DNA of 64,000 nt, from assembly GCF_001854245.1 (NCBI RefSeq), contig NZ_CP015381.1, positions 4,313,001 to 4,377,000 on the forward strand, in the 5' to 3' direction. A model generated the notes under the pieces. The model was not told the DNA's origin, searched no databases, and saw nothing but the letters and a program-made list of their open reading frames with translations. The DNA is from Desulfococcus multivorans (lineage in GTDB: Bacteria > Desulfobacterota > Desulfobacteria > Desulfobacterales > Desulfococcaceae). Below, piece after piece: positions 8,742 through 17,525 of the stretch. The translations under genes were made by a program, and so were the position numbers. Position 1 is the first letter of the stretch. Each line of letters starts with the position of its first letter.

Positions 8742-10766
8742 ATGCAAAGCTACATCCTCCTGAAATCATTTATCATGCTGTCGGCTCTCGGGGCCGCGTT
8801 CACTATCTTTTATCAGAAGGTCAAACGCCTCTACCGCCTGATGACGGCGGTGGACGGCAAGACGGAATTCAAGCTGGACCACGTCAAGGAGCGGATCATG
8901 GTCATCATCAAGGATGTCCTGGGGCAATCCAATGTACGGCGCAAGGCCCTTCCCGGCCTCTCCCACATGCTGATCTTCTTCGGATTCCTGGCGGTGCAGC
9001 CCCATTCACTTGAACTCATGATCAAGGGCGTCATTCCGGCTTTTGACGTGGCCCATCCGGCCCCCGGCGTCTACGGCGCCTATCTCTATATCGCCGACAT
9101 CCTGGCGTCGCTGGTACTGGTGGGGTTTGCCTGCGCCATCTACCGCCGAACCCTCGTGCGGCCCAAATACCTGACCATGGGCGTCGACGCCAATCTGATC
9201 ATCCTCTTTACCTGCGTCATCATCGTGACGTTTCTGTTCATCAACGCCTTCCAGACTCTGATGCCCTCGACCTTCGACTATTCGGCGGTGTTTCCCGTGT
9301 CGGGCGCCCTGGCCGCCTTCCTGAATCTGGGCCGGCTGACCCCGAACCAGGTCCTTGCCGGGTACGAGGTTTCCTACTGGATTCACATGGCCACGATCCT
9401 GGGCTTTCTGGTCTACATCCCCGGCTCCAAGCACCTCCACCTCCTGGCGGCGGCTCCCAACGTGTTCCTGAAGCCGCTCCAGCGGGAGAAGGCCATGGTC
9501 AAGACCGACATCGAAGACGAAAACGCCGAGAGCTTCGGTCTGGGCAAGGTCAGCGACCTGAACTGGAAAAACGTGCTGAATCTCTACGCCTGCACCGAAT
9601 GCGGACGATGCGAGGAGCAATGCCCGGCAGCGAACACGGGCAAGCCCCTGTCGCCGAAACAGGTCATTCACGATGTCAAGATTGACCTGTTTCAACATGC
9701 CGATCCGCTCCTGTCGGGTTACAAGGAGAGCATCCAACCGATCATGCGGGAGGGTTCCCCCATCACTGACGACGTCATCTGGTCGTGCACCTCCTGCCGG
9801 GCCTGTGAGGACATCTGCCCGGTCAACATAGAACAGTTGGACTTCATTCTCGAAGTTCGTAAACATCAGGTTCTGATGGAGGCCAATTTCCCGCCTGAGA
9901 TGCAGGAGACCTTCACCAACCTGGAAAATCAGGCCAACCCTTGGGGGTTCTCGGCCGACACCCGGGCCGACTGGGCCAGGGGCATGGACATTCCCCTCAT
10001 GAGCGACCGTCCGGAGGCCGAGGTCCTTTGGTACGTCGGGTGCGCCGGTTCCTTCGACGACCGGGCCAAGAAGATTTCGAGGGCTCTGGCTCGCGTGATG
10101 CAACGCGCCGGGGTGGATTTCGCGATCCTGGGACCCGAGGAATCCTGCAACGGGGATCTGGCTCGGCGATCCGGCAACGAGTACCTCGCCCAGATCTTGA
10201 TTCAACAAAACGCCGAGGTTTTCAATCAATACGGCCCCAAAAAGATCGTCACCGGGTGCCCCCACTGCTTCAACATCATCAAAAACGAATTCCCACAATT
10301 CGGTGCCGTCTACCCGGTGGTTCACCACACCGAGTTCCTGTTCGATCTTCACAAGCAGGGACGTCTCGTACCCAACGGTAAGAGCGTGGGGGATTTCACC
10401 TTCCATGACTCCTGCTACCTGGGGCGCTGGAACGGCATCTACACGGCTCCCCGGAACCTCCTGACAAGCATGAACGGCGGCGGACGCTTGGTGGAACTCG
10501 AACGGCACGGCGACAAGGGCTTCTGTTGCGGCGCCGGCGGCGGACGTATGTTCATGGAGGAGGCCATCGGCAAACGCATCAACACCGACCGGGCCGAGGA
10601 GGTCGCGGCCTCGGGCGTACCGACAGTGGCGGCCGCCTGCCCCTTCTGCGCCACCATGCTGGCAGACGGCCTCATGGAAACGAAAGCCGAGGTAGCGGTC
10701 AAGGACATTGCTGAAATCATCGACGAGGCGACGGCATCGGCAGCCGATCAAGGAGAGAGAGCATGA
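8742..10766 (+). CDS. Membrane FeS/CCG oxidoreductase, EtfAB:menaquinone oxidoreductase (EMO)-like
   Basis: About 674 residues. The N-terminal part (to about residue 240) has several membrane helices of the nitrate-reductase-gamma/b-heme type. Two [4Fe-4S] motifs follow: CTECGRCEEQCP near residue 284 and CTSCRACEDICP near 350. Two CCG (HdrB/D-like) domains end the protein. The second is canonical (CYLGRW, CCGAGGG, CPFC); in the first the central motif reads ESCNGD instead of CCG. Proteins of this layout link reduced electron-transfer flavoprotein from fatty-acid or aromatic acyl-CoA oxidation to the menaquinone pool in Desulfobacterota (family knowledge). The ATG at 8742 has GGAG ahead of it. 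It overlaps the YbaK-type gene by four bases. Confidence 0.82.
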   Translation: MQSYILLKSFIMLSALGAAFTIFYQKVKRLYRLMTAVDGKTEFKLDHVKERIMVIIKDVLGQSNVRRKALPGLSHMLIFFGFLAVQPHSLELMIKGVIPAFDVAHPAPGVYGAYLYIADILASLVLVGFACAIYRRTLVRPKYLTMGVDANLIILFTCVIIVTFLFINAFQTLMPSTFDYSAVFPVSGALAAFLNLGRLTPNQVLAGYEVSYWIHMATILGFLVYIPGSKHLHLLAAAPNVFLKPLQREKAMVKTDIEDENAESFGLGKVSDLNWKNVLNLYACTECGRCEEQCPAANTGKPLSPKQVIHDVKIDLFQHADPLLSGYKESIQPIMREGSPITDDVIWSCTSCRACEDICPVNIEQLDFILEVRKHQVLMEANFPPEMQETFTNLENQANPWGFSADTRADWARGMDIPLMSDRPEAEVLWYVGCAGSFDDRAKKISRALARVMQRAGVDFAILGPEESCNGDLARRSGNEYLAQILIQQNAEVFNQYGPKKIVTGCPHCFNIIKNEFPQFGAVYPVVHHTEFLFDLHKQGRLVPNGKSVGDFTFHDSCYLGRWNGIYTAPRNLLTSMNGGGRLVELERHGDKGFCCGAGGGRMFMEEAIGKRINTDRAEEVAASGVPTVAAACPFCATMLADGLMETKAEVAVKDIAEIIDEATASAADQGERA

Positions 10767-11215
10767 CATTGGAAGAGAAGATCATCGGTATCCTGAAAGA
10801 TAACCGGATATCCTACGAAATCTACGAGCACGAACCTGTCTATACCAATCCGGCCATGGCCGAGGCTTTAGGGGTCTCCGAAGCGGAGACCGTAAAATCC
10901 CTTGTCCTGTTGACAAAGGAAAAAAGGATGGTCGTCCTGGTGTTGCCGGGTGACAAAAAAGTGGATTGGAAAAAGGCGGCGGCCGACATTGGGACCAAAA
11001 AGGTTTCCTTTGCCAAGCCCGAAGAGGTGGCGGAAAAGGTGGGCTGCGAGGTCGGCTGCGTCCCGCCTTTCGGGCAGATGACCGCTCTGCCGATATACAT
11101 GGATGCGGAGCTGACGAAAAAGGACTATGTCTACTTCAACCCCGGCGTCCATGACAAATCGTTCAAGATCAAGGCCTGGGACCTGAAAAAGGTCAGTAAT
11201 CCGAAAATCGTCTGA
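10763..11215 (+). CDS. YbaK/EbsC-type aminoacyl-tRNA deacylase
   Basis: A 150-residue single-domain protein of the YbaK/ProXp family: MAEALGVSEAETVKSLVLLT, a lysine-containing VLPGDKKVDWKKAA block and PPFGQMTALPIYMDAEL. The family hydrolyses mischarged aminoacyl-tRNAs such as Cys-tRNA(Pro). Which tRNA this one edits is not clear; the sequence resembles the generic YbaK/EbsC branch. It starts inside the last codons of the EMO-like gene (ATGA overlap), so the two are translationally coupled although no functional link is obvious. Confidence 0.87.
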   Translation: MTLEEKIIGILKDNRISYEIYEHEPVYTNPAMAEALGVSEAETVKSLVLLTKEKRMVVLVLPGDKKVDWKKAAADIGTKKVSFAKPEEVAEKVGCEVGCVPPFGQMTALPIYMDAELTKKDYVYFNPGVHDKSFKIKAWDLKKVSNPKIV

Positions 11216-11223
11216 CCGGCGTC

Positions 11224-11253
11224 CCGGGGCGGCCTCGTCAACGGCCGCCCCGG
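11224..11253. terminator. GC-rich hairpin after the YbaK-type gene
   Basis: CCGGGGCGGCC and GGCCGCCCCGG form an eleven-pair stem with an eight-base loop nine bases after the stop codon. No T-run follows, so it may stabilise the 3' end or terminate weakly. It also faces the lpd relic on the other strand. Confidence 0.5.
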
Positions 11254-11280
11254 AAAGTCATTCCCGTCTTCGACAGAAAG

Positions 11281-11636
<356 letters not shown>

Positions 11637-11780
11637 TTATTTAGTTTAACAATTATTATATATTCAATCAATTATTGACAACTGTTTTTATATTTATGTT
11701 AATTTTATTTAATTTTTTTTATGAATATCGTGTTTTCTATCCCAAAAAAAATTACTATCCCTTTCGAACAAAACTATTTT

Positions 11781-11902
11781 TGATGGTTTCGTAAAAAGTC
11801 GTCCGTAAAAATTTTTACTACGATATGAAGTGTGTTTGGCTTTCATTAAACACGATATGATGTGGTCAAAAATCCAGATTTTTACTTTTTACGAGACCGT
11901 CA
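11781..11902. repeat. MITE-like element with 19-bp inverted ends
   Basis: The ends are TGATGGTTTCGTAAAAAGT (11781-11799) and, inverted, ACTTTTTACGAGACCGTCA (11884-11902), which pair with two mismatches. The 122-bp unit is AT-rich and codes for nothing. It contains two related inner stretches (ACGATATGAAGTG and ACGATATGATGTG). It sits in an AT-rich gap (11640-11978) between the lpd relic and gcvT in which no gene is visible. Short non-autonomous elements with this layout are usually mobilised by a transposase elsewhere (inference). Confidence 0.6.
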
Positions 11903-11978
11903 TTTTTGGATTAAAATTATAAAATCACATAAAATTGATGTCTGATTTTGATGATATTCAAAACATTACAAAATAATA

Positions 11979-12008
11979 TTGACATAAACATCAATTTAAA
12001 TCTATATG
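11979..12008 (+). promoter_or_regulatory. Sigma-70-type promoter of the glycine cleavage operon
   Basis: A consensus TTGACA (11979-11984), an 18-base spacer and TATATG (12003-12008) lie in AT-rich DNA ahead of gcvT. The predicted start near 12015 leaves a leader of about 150 bases. I looked for the conserved cores of the glycine riboswitch in that leader and did not find them. Confidence 0.55.
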
Positions 12009-12167
12009 CAAATAAAGACCCCCGACCACCAGACCGTATGCAACCGTCAGAAGGAGGTCATCCACAGCAAACCCTGTCGGGATGGACTATCTCGATATCG
12101 CCCGCCGTATCATTCGACAGGAGTCGTTATCCGATCACTTTTTCCCAACACGCCAAGGAGAGACACC

Positions 12168-13433
12168 ATGGGAAATCACCCCAAAAAAACCCTTCTTCAC
12201 GGTTGGCATACTGCACATGGTGCCAACATGGCCGATTTCAGCGGTTATGAAATGCCGCTGTGGTACGCATCGGCGAAAAACGAGCACCTGGCGGTACTGA
12301 CCCATGCAGGCGCATTTGACACCAGTCACATGGCATCCCTGCTGGTCTCCGGAACGGGCGCCTTCGAACTGCTGCAGAAGTGCTTCACCAACGACATGTC
12401 GGCCTGCATCGGACGGGACAGAAAAGCCCTCTTCCCGGGTCGCTGCGTCTATGGCGCTTTTCTGACCGAAGAAGGCGGCGTCCTCGACGATGCCATTATC
12501 TTCCACATCGCACTGCATCAATACATGGTCGTCGTCAATGCCGGCATGGGGCCCCACGTCGCGGATCACCTGTTGATTCACGCAGGCGAAGCGGACGTCC
12601 GAATCTCCGACTTGACGGACCGTTTGGGGAAAATGGATGTCCAGGGACCCATGGCGGCTCGGGTGATGAAGAAAATTCTGAAATCACCCGACCTGATCTT
12701 CGACAGAATGCCCTATTTCTCATTCAAGGGATATTTCGACGCGGCGTCGCCCCAGGCCGATACGGTCCGACTCATCGACGGAACGCCTGTTCTGCTCTCC
12801 CGGACCGGCTACACCGGGGAGTTCGGGTTCGAAATCTTCATCGCCCCCGAGCATTTTGTAAAATTGTGGGAGATGGTGATAGCGGCCGGCAAGGAATTCG
12901 GCCTCACGGCCTGCGGCCTGGCGGCTCGGGACTCCCTTCGTACGGGCGCCGTCCTGCCCCTTTCTCATCAGGATATCGGCCCCTGGCCTTTTATCAACAC
13001 ACCTTGGTCTTTTGCCCTCCCTTACGATCCATCGGGCCGGGGCTTCACCAAGGCCTTCATCGGCGACAAGGCGCTCACCGCCGTAACGAATCCGGAATTC
13101 ACGTACCCCTTCGCCGGCTTTGACCTCAGGAAGGTCTCTCTTCCCGCAGTGGTAATGGATGTCGACGGCATGGAAATCGGCACGGTCCTCACCTGCGCCA
13201 CCGACATGGGTATCGGCCGCCATCAGGACCGGATATTCAGCATTGTCAGCCCGGACCGGCCCGAGGCATGCCGGATCAAAGGACTCTGTTGCGGGTTCAT
13301 AAAAGTGAAAAAACCGCTGAAAATCGGCACCGTGGTGACCCTGAAGGACGTCCGCCGGACAATTCAGATCCGCGTTGAGAAAGACATCCGACCCAATCGC
13401 ACCGCGCGCAAACCACTGAAAGAGATGCTTTGA
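12168..13433 (+). CDS. gcvT: Glycine cleavage system T protein (aminomethyltransferase)
   Basis: GcvT moves the methylene carbon from the aminomethyl-lipoyl arm of GcvH to tetrahydrofolate, releasing ammonia. The protein has 421 residues, longer than the usual 360-370, with typical blocks HTAHGANMADFSGYEMPLWY, a GGVLDD segment, LSRTGYTGEFGFEIF and LGLAARDSLR-like GLAARDSLRTGAVLPL. The ATG at 12168 has AAGGAG eight bases upstream. The frame is open further upstream to 12006, but that region is the leader. It is first in a gcvT-gcvH-gcvPA-gcvPB operon, which works with a lipoamide dehydrogenase that must be supplied from elsewhere because the local lpd is broken. Confidence 0.95.
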   Translation: MGNHPKKTLLHGWHTAHGANMADFSGYEMPLWYASAKNEHLAVLTHAGAFDTSHMASLLVSGTGAFELLQKCFTNDMSACIGRDRKALFPGRCVYGAFLTEEGGVLDDAIIFHIALHQYMVVVNAGMGPHVADHLLIHAGEADVRISDLTDRLGKMDVQGPMAARVMKKILKSPDLIFDRMPYFSFKGYFDAASPQADTVRLIDGTPVLLSRTGYTGEFGFEIFIAPEHFVKLWEMVIAAGKEFGLTACGLAARDSLRTGAVLPLSHQDIGPWPFINTPWSFALPYDPSGRGFTKAFIGDKALTAVTNPEFTYPFAGFDLRKVSLPAVVMDVDGMEIGTVLTCATDMGIGRHQDRIFSIVSPDRPEACRIKGLCCGFIKVKKPLKIGTVVTLKDVRRTIQIRVEKDIRPNRTARKPLKEML

Positions 13434-13542
13434 AGCATTGCGGCCGATAGCGGCGGCCGCTATATATGGATCGTGAAAAGCTGAAACCGCCACACGGCAC
13501 CACTGATCGACAACCGATCAACAACTATGGAAGGAGGACGTC

Positions 13543-13947
13543 ATGGCCAAGGAACTCAACGAAATCATTCTGAAGGATGGCTACAAGTATGCAAAAGATC
13601 ACGAATGGGCGAAAAAAACAGGGGATACCGTCAAGATCGGCATAACCGACTATGCCCAGGATCAGTTGGGCGACATCGTTTTCGTCGAACTTCCGGAAGT
13701 GGATGCGGAATTCAGGAAAGGCGATGAGTTCGGAACGCTGGAATCGACCAAGGCCGTATCTGAGCTTTACATGCCTGTGGGAGGACGGGTCGTCGCCGTC
13801 AACGACACCCTTTCCGATGAACCGGAGCGGGTCAACAGATCACCCTACGATGATGGATGGATGATCGAAATCGCTCCCGCCGATCCGGCCGAATTTGAGG
13901 CACTGATGGACAGAGACGCCTACTTTGATATGTTGAAAGGATTGTAA
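13543..13947 (+). CDS. gcvH: Glycine cleavage system H protein
   Basis: The 134-residue lipoyl carrier shuttles the aminomethyl group from P to T protein and electrons to L protein. The lipoylation site is Lys70 in LESTKAVSELY. The N-terminal HEWAKKTGDTVKIGITDYAQ and C-terminal SPYDDGWMIEI blocks are characteristic. A strong GGAAGGAGG site precedes the ATG by eight bases. It lies 109 bases after gcvT and two bases before gcvPA. Confidence 0.97.
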   Translation: MAKELNEIILKDGYKYAKDHEWAKKTGDTVKIGITDYAQDQLGDIVFVELPEVDAEFRKGDEFGTLESTKAVSELYMPVGGRVVAVNDTLSDEPERVNRSPYDDGWMIEIAPADPAEFEALMDRDAYFDMLKGL

Positions 13948-13949
13948 TC

Positions 13950-15287
13950 ATGCGATATTTACCGCATACCAATGAAGACGTGGCAGAAATGCTTCAGGTG
14001 GTAGGAGCGGCAAACCTCGATGATCTCTTTTCGTCCATCCCCGAGAACTGTCGCTTCAAGGGCGAGCTGAACCTGCCGTCCGACATGACCGAATGGGCGC
14101 TCACCGACCACATGGCGACCCTGGCCGACCGGATGGCCTGCTCCCCGGAATACCGGGTGTTTGTCGGAGCGGGCAGCTACCGTCATTACATTCCCGCGTC
14201 GGTGCCGTATCTCCTCTCCAGATCGGAGTTCTCCACCGCCTACACGCCCTACCAACCGGAGATCAGTCAGGGGACACTCCAGGCCATTTTCGAATACCAG
14301 ACGCTCACGGCACGCCTTTTGGGCATGGAGGTGGCCAACGCCTCCATGTATGACGGCGCGTCCGCTCTGGCCGAGGCGCTTCTCATGGCGATCCGGATCG
14401 AGCGGGGCAAGAAAACCGGCATAGCCCTGTCGACGCTGATCCATCCCCACTACCGACAGGTGGTCCGAACCTATTTCGAACCGACCGGCTACAAGATCGT
14501 CGAGCTTCCCTGCCTGCCCGACGGTTCCACGGATCTGTCCGCCGTCGACGAAATCGAAAACCTGGCCGCAATCGCCCTTCAATCCCCCAATTTCTTCGGA
14601 TGCATCGAAAAAATCAAGGCGGCGAGCGACAAGGCCCATGCCCTGAACGCCCTCTCCGTGGTCTGCTTCACCGAGCCCATGGCCTACGGTCTGTTTAAAA
14701 ATCCAGGCAGCCAGGGGGCCGACATCGTTTGCGGCGAAGGTCAAAGCCTGGGTATTCCCCAATCCTTCGGCGGTCCGGGCCTCGGCATGTTCGCGTCTCT
14801 CAACAAATATGTCCGCAACATGCCCGGACGTCTTGTCGGCAAGACCACAGACCGGGACGGCAAGCGGGGCTTTGTGCTGACGCTCGCTACGCGGGAGCAG
14901 CACATCCGTCGGGAGCGCGCTACCTCCAACATCTGCTCCAACCAGGGTCTCTGCGCCACCATGTCCACCATGTACATGGCCTCGGTGGGCGGCACCGGTA
15001 TGCGTGAACTGGCCCGGCTCAACCGCGACAAGGCTGAATACCTGAAATCGGAGCTTAAAAAGGCCGGCTTTCGGATCCCTTTCGAGAGGCCCGGCTTCAA
15101 CGAGTTCGTCGTTGAGTTTCCGAAGGGATTTGAATCCACATATCAAAAACTGGTCGGCAAGAAGATCGTTGCAGGCATCCCCATCGAATGCCACTACCCG
15201 GAGTTGACCGACCATTATCTTCTGTGCGCCACCGAGACCCACAGCAAAGCCGATATGGACACACTGGTAAAGGAGGTGACATCATGA
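13950..15287 (+). CDS. gcvPA: Glycine dehydrogenase (decarboxylating) subunit 1
   Basis: A 445-residue N-terminal half of the split P protein, which decarboxylates glycine with pyridoxal phosphate. Recognisable blocks are MRYLPHTNEDVAEML, GAGSYRHYIPASVPYLL, YTPYQPEISQGTLQAIFEYQ and SNICSNQGLCA. In this split form the PLP lysine is on the partner subunit. The stop overlaps the gcvPB start by four bases (ATGA), so the two subunits are translationally coupled, as expected for a heteromeric enzyme made in equal amounts. Confidence 0.97.
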   Translation: MRYLPHTNEDVAEMLQVVGAANLDDLFSSIPENCRFKGELNLPSDMTEWALTDHMATLADRMACSPEYRVFVGAGSYRHYIPASVPYLLSRSEFSTAYTPYQPEISQGTLQAIFEYQTLTARLLGMEVANASMYDGASALAEALLMAIRIERGKKTGIALSTLIHPHYRQVVRTYFEPTGYKIVELPCLPDGSTDLSAVDEIENLAAIALQSPNFFGCIEKIKAASDKAHALNALSVVCFTEPMAYGLFKNPGSQGADIVCGEGQSLGIPQSFGGPGLGMFASLNKYVRNMPGRLVGKTTDRDGKRGFVLTLATREQHIRRERATSNICSNQGLCATMSTMYMASVGGTGMRELARLNRDKAEYLKSELKKAGFRIPFERPGFNEFVVEFPKGFESTYQKLVGKKIVAGIPIECHYPELTDHYLLCATETHSKADMDTLVKEVTS

Positions 15288-16738
15288 CCGAAAGCCCGGG
15301 CACCACCGGCCTGATAATGAACGAACCTCTGCTGTGGGAAAAGAGCCGGCAAGGCCGCTGCGGCATTTCAATCCCCGAATCCGATGTGGAGACGACACCG
15401 TTGGACGCCGAATTTGCGGGAGAGGGACCGGATTTTCCCGACCTCTCCGAAGTAGACGTCGTCCGGCATTTCACCCGGCTGTCCCAATGGAATTTCGGCG
15501 TAGACACCGGCATGTATCCTCTGGGGTCTTGCACCATGAAATACAATCCCAAGATCCACGAGAAGATCGCCGCCCTCCCGGGGTTTGCCGGCGCGCACCC
15601 CATGCTGCCGCCGGACCTGGCCCAGGGCACCCTTCGGATCATGTACGAACTGGAACGGTTTTTGTGTGAAATCACCGGGATGGATGCAACGACATTACAG
15701 CCCGCCGCCGGCGCACACGGAGAGTTGACCGCCATGCTCCTCTTCTACGCCTACCACAAAAGCAAAGGGGAAAAGCGGACCAGGATCCTGATCCCTGATA
15801 CAGCCCACGGCACCAACCCAGCCTCCGCCGCCCTTTGCGGATACGCCCCCGTTCCCGTGACATCGGGTGACGACGGCGTCCTCTCCGTTGAGGCGGTTGA
15901 AGCACTTATGGACGAAGAGACGGCCGGCATCATGGTCACCAACCCCAACACGTTGGGCCTCTTCGAGCAAAACATCCGGAAGGTGGCCGAGGTCGTCCAC
16001 CGCAAAGGCGGCCTCGTATACGGCGACGGTGCCAATATGAACGCCGTCATGGGCATCGTTAAGATGGGTGAAATCGGCATCGACGCCATCCACCTCAACC
16101 TGCACAAAACCTTCTCGACTCCACACGGCGGGGGAGGACCCGGCGCTGGTCCGGTGTGCGTCCGAAAGCACCTGGAACCATTTCTGCCCGTTCCCCGGGT
16201 GACTAAAAACGGAGACGCCTACGCCCTCCAATACAACCGTCCCGACAGCATCGGAAAGATTCACGCCTTCCACGGTAATTTCGGCATCCTGATCCGCGCA
16301 TACAGCTACATTCTGAGCATGGGCAGACACCTCAAAACCGCCAGTCAACATGCAGTTCTGAGCGCCAACTATATCAAGGAACGGCTCAAGGACGTCCTTC
16401 ATCTACCCTATGACCGACCCTGCATGCACGAATGCGTCTTCACCGACAAAAATCAGGAGGATTTCAAGATCACCACCCTGGATATGGCCAAACGCCTCAT
16501 GGACTACGGCTTTCATCCCCCCACTATCTATTTTCCCCTGGTGGTTCACGGCGCCATTATGATCGAGCCGACGGAAACGGAGCCCAAAGAAAACCTCGAC
16601 CAGTTCATCGAGACCTTCAAGATCATCATTAAGGAGGCTGTGGAAACCCCGGAACTGCTGCGAGAAGCGCCCACGGCCCCCAAAGTCCGTCGGCTGGACG
16701 AGGCCACGGCGGCCCGAAAGCCCTGCCTCTGCGGATAG
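15284..16738 (+). CDS. gcvPB: Glycine dehydrogenase (decarboxylating) subunit 2
   Basis: The 484-residue C-terminal half of the P protein. PLP is expected on Lys275 in HLNLHKTFSTPHGGGGPG. Other family blocks are MYPLGSCTMKYNP, LQPAAGAHGE and DTAHGTNPASAA. It ends in a short CLCG tail. The ATG at 15284 with AGGAGG upstream overlaps the gcvPA stop; the frame is open further upstream, but only through the 3' part of gcvPA. The ACT-domain gene follows after 29 bases. Confidence 0.97.
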   Translation: MTESPGTTGLIMNEPLLWEKSRQGRCGISIPESDVETTPLDAEFAGEGPDFPDLSEVDVVRHFTRLSQWNFGVDTGMYPLGSCTMKYNPKIHEKIAALPGFAGAHPMLPPDLAQGTLRIMYELERFLCEITGMDATTLQPAAGAHGELTAMLLFYAYHKSKGEKRTRILIPDTAHGTNPASAALCGYAPVPVTSGDDGVLSVEAVEALMDEETAGIMVTNPNTLGLFEQNIRKVAEVVHRKGGLVYGDGANMNAVMGIVKMGEIGIDAIHLNLHKTFSTPHGGGGPGAGPVCVRKHLEPFLPVPRVTKNGDAYALQYNRPDSIGKIHAFHGNFGILIRAYSYILSMGRHLKTASQHAVLSANYIKERLKDVLHLPYDRPCMHECVFTDKNQEDFKITTLDMAKRLMDYGFHPPTIYFPLVVHGAIMIEPTETEPKENLDQFIETFKIIIKEAVETPELLREAPTAPKVRRLDEATAARKPCLCG

Positions 16739-16767
16739 GAAAACTGCGATATCGACATGGAGGACGA

Positions 16768-17296
16768 ATGGAAAAACGTTTTATCATGACAGCCTTCGGC
16801 ACAGACCGCCCGGGGATCGTGGCCGACGTGACCGAAGTGATTTTTGAGACTGGATGCACCCTGGAAAATACCACCATGACCCGTCTGGCAGACGAATTCA
16901 CATTGATTCTGCTGTTTACAGGCCAGGGCGACGAACTCGAACAGACGCTCCATATGGCCTGTCGCCGGCTGGAGCGGGAGAAGAACATTTTCAGCGTTCC
17001 TCAGGGTTCTTCCAAAAAGACCACCCCGGATTCCGCCGACAGGGACCTTGCGAAAGGTGCACGTCGAGGGACTGGACCAGTCCGGAATCGTTTACAGGAT
17101 CAGCCGTTTTCTGGCAGATCATCGGGTGAATATCGAAAACCTTGCCGCCTCGGTCCGTCCTTCTCCCGAAAGCGGTGCCGACATCTACAGCATGGAAATT
17201 GTCGTTCAGGTGCCGGATAGCGTCACCCTCGATACCATCGATCGGGGGTTGGACCGTATCGCCAACGATCTGAACGTAGATATCATCTTCAGATAG
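16768..17296 (+). pseudogene. GcvR-like double-ACT-domain regulator, frameshifted
   Basis: Two ACT domains are encoded in different frames. The first (MEKRFIMTAFGTDRPGIVAD) reads in frame 1 from the ATG at 16768, which has GGAGGA ahead of it. The second (LRKVHVEGLDQSGIVYRISR) reads in frame 2 to the stop at 17296. The switch falls near 17041, where AGGGACC would need one base fewer to join the frames. Corrected, the product would be about 175 residues, the normal size for GcvR-type proteins, which sense amino acids and modulate glycine cleavage genes. As written, frame 1 runs on to 17220 with unrelated sequence. It could be a true lesion, a sequencing error or, less likely, programmed frameshifting. 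Confidence 0.75.
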
Positions 17297-17361
17297 AAGC
17301 CTTATCGTTTCGATATGCCGCCGGCGTCGACCTCCCGCAAGCAGCGGCACTTCTCCCCTTC

Positions 17362-17418
17362 GCCCCCCGTCGTTATCCTCCGGCGCCCGCCGTAGAATAA
17401 CGACGGGGCCCCTTTTTT
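17362..17418 (+). terminator. Rho-independent terminator of the gcv operon
   Basis: CCCCGTCGTTAT pairs with ATAACGACGGGG over twelve bases (left arm about 17365-17376, right arm 17397-17408). A CCCC then T6 run follows. It lies about 65 bases after the ACT-domain gene and closes the operon that begins with gcvT. Confidence 0.85.
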
Positions 17419-17525
17419 GCTTTACAAGCATTGGTGCTCAATGAAATACTTGGATCATTCAACGGTTGCGTTCAAAAATTCACGAAACGCCTCCGTCAAT
17501 GATTCTGGCATCACCATACATCATT

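Noticed and set aside
12009-12167. Glycine riboswitch in the gcvT leader
   Set aside because: The position would be expected, but the conserved cores and tandem aptamer layout are not visible. A covariance-model search would settle it.
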